A stretch of DNA of 5,668 nt from Aquabacterium sp. (GTDB taxonomy: Bacteria > Pseudomonadota > Gammaproteobacteria > Burkholderiales > Burkholderiaceae_C). The stretch is from positions 1 to 5,668 of the forward strand of contig JAGNPA010000144.1 of the NCBI GenBank assembly GCA_017989885.1. Direction: 5' to 3'. The first letter of the stretch is position 1; each line of letters starts with the position of its first letter. Positions 5,289-5,668 of the stretch are shown here, one piece after another. The translations under genes and the position numbers were made by a program. The notes under the pieces are model-generated. The model was not told the origin of the DNA. It saw only the letters and a list, made by a program, of their open reading frames with translations, and made no database searches.

Positions 5289-5668
5289 GGTGCCACCCAC
5301 CCTCGGGCGACGGCCTCGGCATAGGCCTGCTGGCGACTGGTTGCGTTGAGTCGTTCGGTGAGAAAGGAGACCTCGGAGCGGACCTCGTTCTCGCTCAAGC
5401 CCATCTGACGTGCGATGGCCTTGTTCGGCGTGCCCCGGCCCAGGTAGGACAGGATGGCGCGCTGACGCGGTGTGGGCTCGTTGGCCGAGCCCTCGCCACT
5501 CCAGGCGTCCAGGGACTCGTCGGTGAAGGCGCCGCCCCGCAGCACCCGGATGGGCTCGGGTCGCGGCAGCGGCGAGGCCATGGCAAAGGTCGGGGTGCCC
5601 GACAGGGCGGCGCGCACCGCCGTGACGATCTCGCGGGCCGAGGCCACCTTGGCCATCAGGCCAGCGGC
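5285..5668 (-). CDS. LuxR/NarL-type response regulator, C-terminal part (5' end outside window)
   Basis: The frame is open from the window edge at 5668 to the TGA at 5287-5285, giving 127 residues. The first residues, AAGLMAKVASAREIVTAVRA, match the end of a receiver domain, where the lysine at fragment position 7 corresponds to the conserved receiver lysine. The gene therefore very likely continues upstream with the rest of the REC domain, and the ATG at 5656 is an internal methionine. After a linker of about 45 residues comes a LuxR-type helix-turn-helix (about 64-120): PTPRQRAILSYLGRGTPNKA, then IARQMGLSENEVRSEV and LNATSRQQAYAEAV. It would be a DNA-binding regulator phosphorylated by the downstream hybrid kinase, to which it is coupled by the ATGA overlap. 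The recognition helix is unusual, with acidic residues where TVKxHV is common. Target genes are unknown. Confidence 0.85.
   Translation of the reverse strand, partial: AAGLMAKVASAREIVTAVRAALSGTPTFAMASPLPRPEPIRVLRGGAFTDESLDAWSGEGSANEPTPRQRAILSYLGRGTPNKAIARQMGLSENEVRSEVSFLTERLNATSRQQAYAEAVARGWVAP

Noticed and set aside
5289..5300. GTG at 5300 as start of the hybrid kinase
   Set aside because: It would add only four residues and has no properly spaced ribosome site, whereas ATG 5288 gives a classic ATGA overlap with the upstream gene.
4509..5324. 271-codon plus-strand frame opposite the kinase
   Set aside because: Low-complexity Arg/Gln/His-rich translation, opposite the transmembrane and H-box coding sequence of a well-supported gene.
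5654..5656. ATG at 5656 as the true start of a stand-alone LuxR DNA-binding protein
   Set aside because: The frame stays open to the window edge, and the residues around this methionine match the conserved end of a receiver domain, so it is an internal codon of a larger regulator.
1..5668. A novel defence, mobile or RNA-based system
   Set aside because: Every long coding region falls into a known family with intact motifs, and no repeats, recombinase, toxin-antitoxin pair, reverse transcriptase or array structure could be found on either strand.

Overview
The window is GC-rich, densely coding DNA with short intergenic gaps. Protein sequence and gene order point to a betaproteobacterium of the order Burkholderiales, probably Comamonadaceae or a close relative. 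This rests on recognising the gene families and on similarity, from memory, to the Ralstonia and Polaromonas nag proteins; no search was run.

Bases 1-2865, + strand: four head-to-tail genes for aerobic breakdown of 3-hydroxybenzoate through gentisate. They are the C-terminal part of an FAD monooxygenase (most likely 3-hydroxybenzoate 6-hydroxylase), gentisate 1,2-dioxygenase, a fumarylacetoacetate-hydrolase-family enzyme (fumarylpyruvate hydrolase, NagK-like) and a zeta-class glutathione transferase (maleylpyruvate isomerase, NagL-like). Together they would convert 3-hydroxybenzoate to gentisate, then maleylpyruvate, fumarylpyruvate, and finally fumarate plus pyruvate. The operon promoter lies upstream of the window. 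The gaps are 18, 80 and 18 nt. The 80-nt gap holds a perfect 10-bp inverted repeat just before the hydrolase start.

Bases 2866-3477, + strand: a 135-bp intergenic region with a weak hairpin, a short palindrome and an AT-rich promoter-like patch, then a MarR-family regulator that has no Shine-Dalgarno sequence. Its position makes it a plausible local repressor of the gentisate genes; this is inference.

Bases 3474-5668, - strand: a two-component system facing the catabolic genes. Its order of transcription is a LuxR/NarL-type response regulator (only the C-terminal part is in the window) followed by a six-transmembrane hybrid histidine kinase, joined by an ATGA stop/start overlap. The kinase and the MarR gene converge and share the four bases TTAA at their ends. 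Nothing in the sequence ties this sensor system to gentisate metabolism beyond adjacency.

I see no tRNA, rRNA, insertion sequence, CRISPR array or clear sign of recent transfer. The gene content is a recognisable catabolic operon beside a two-component system. The less ordinary points are the intra-operon hairpin, the Shine-Dalgarno-less marR start, the convergent stop overlap and the atypical recognition helix of the response regulator.
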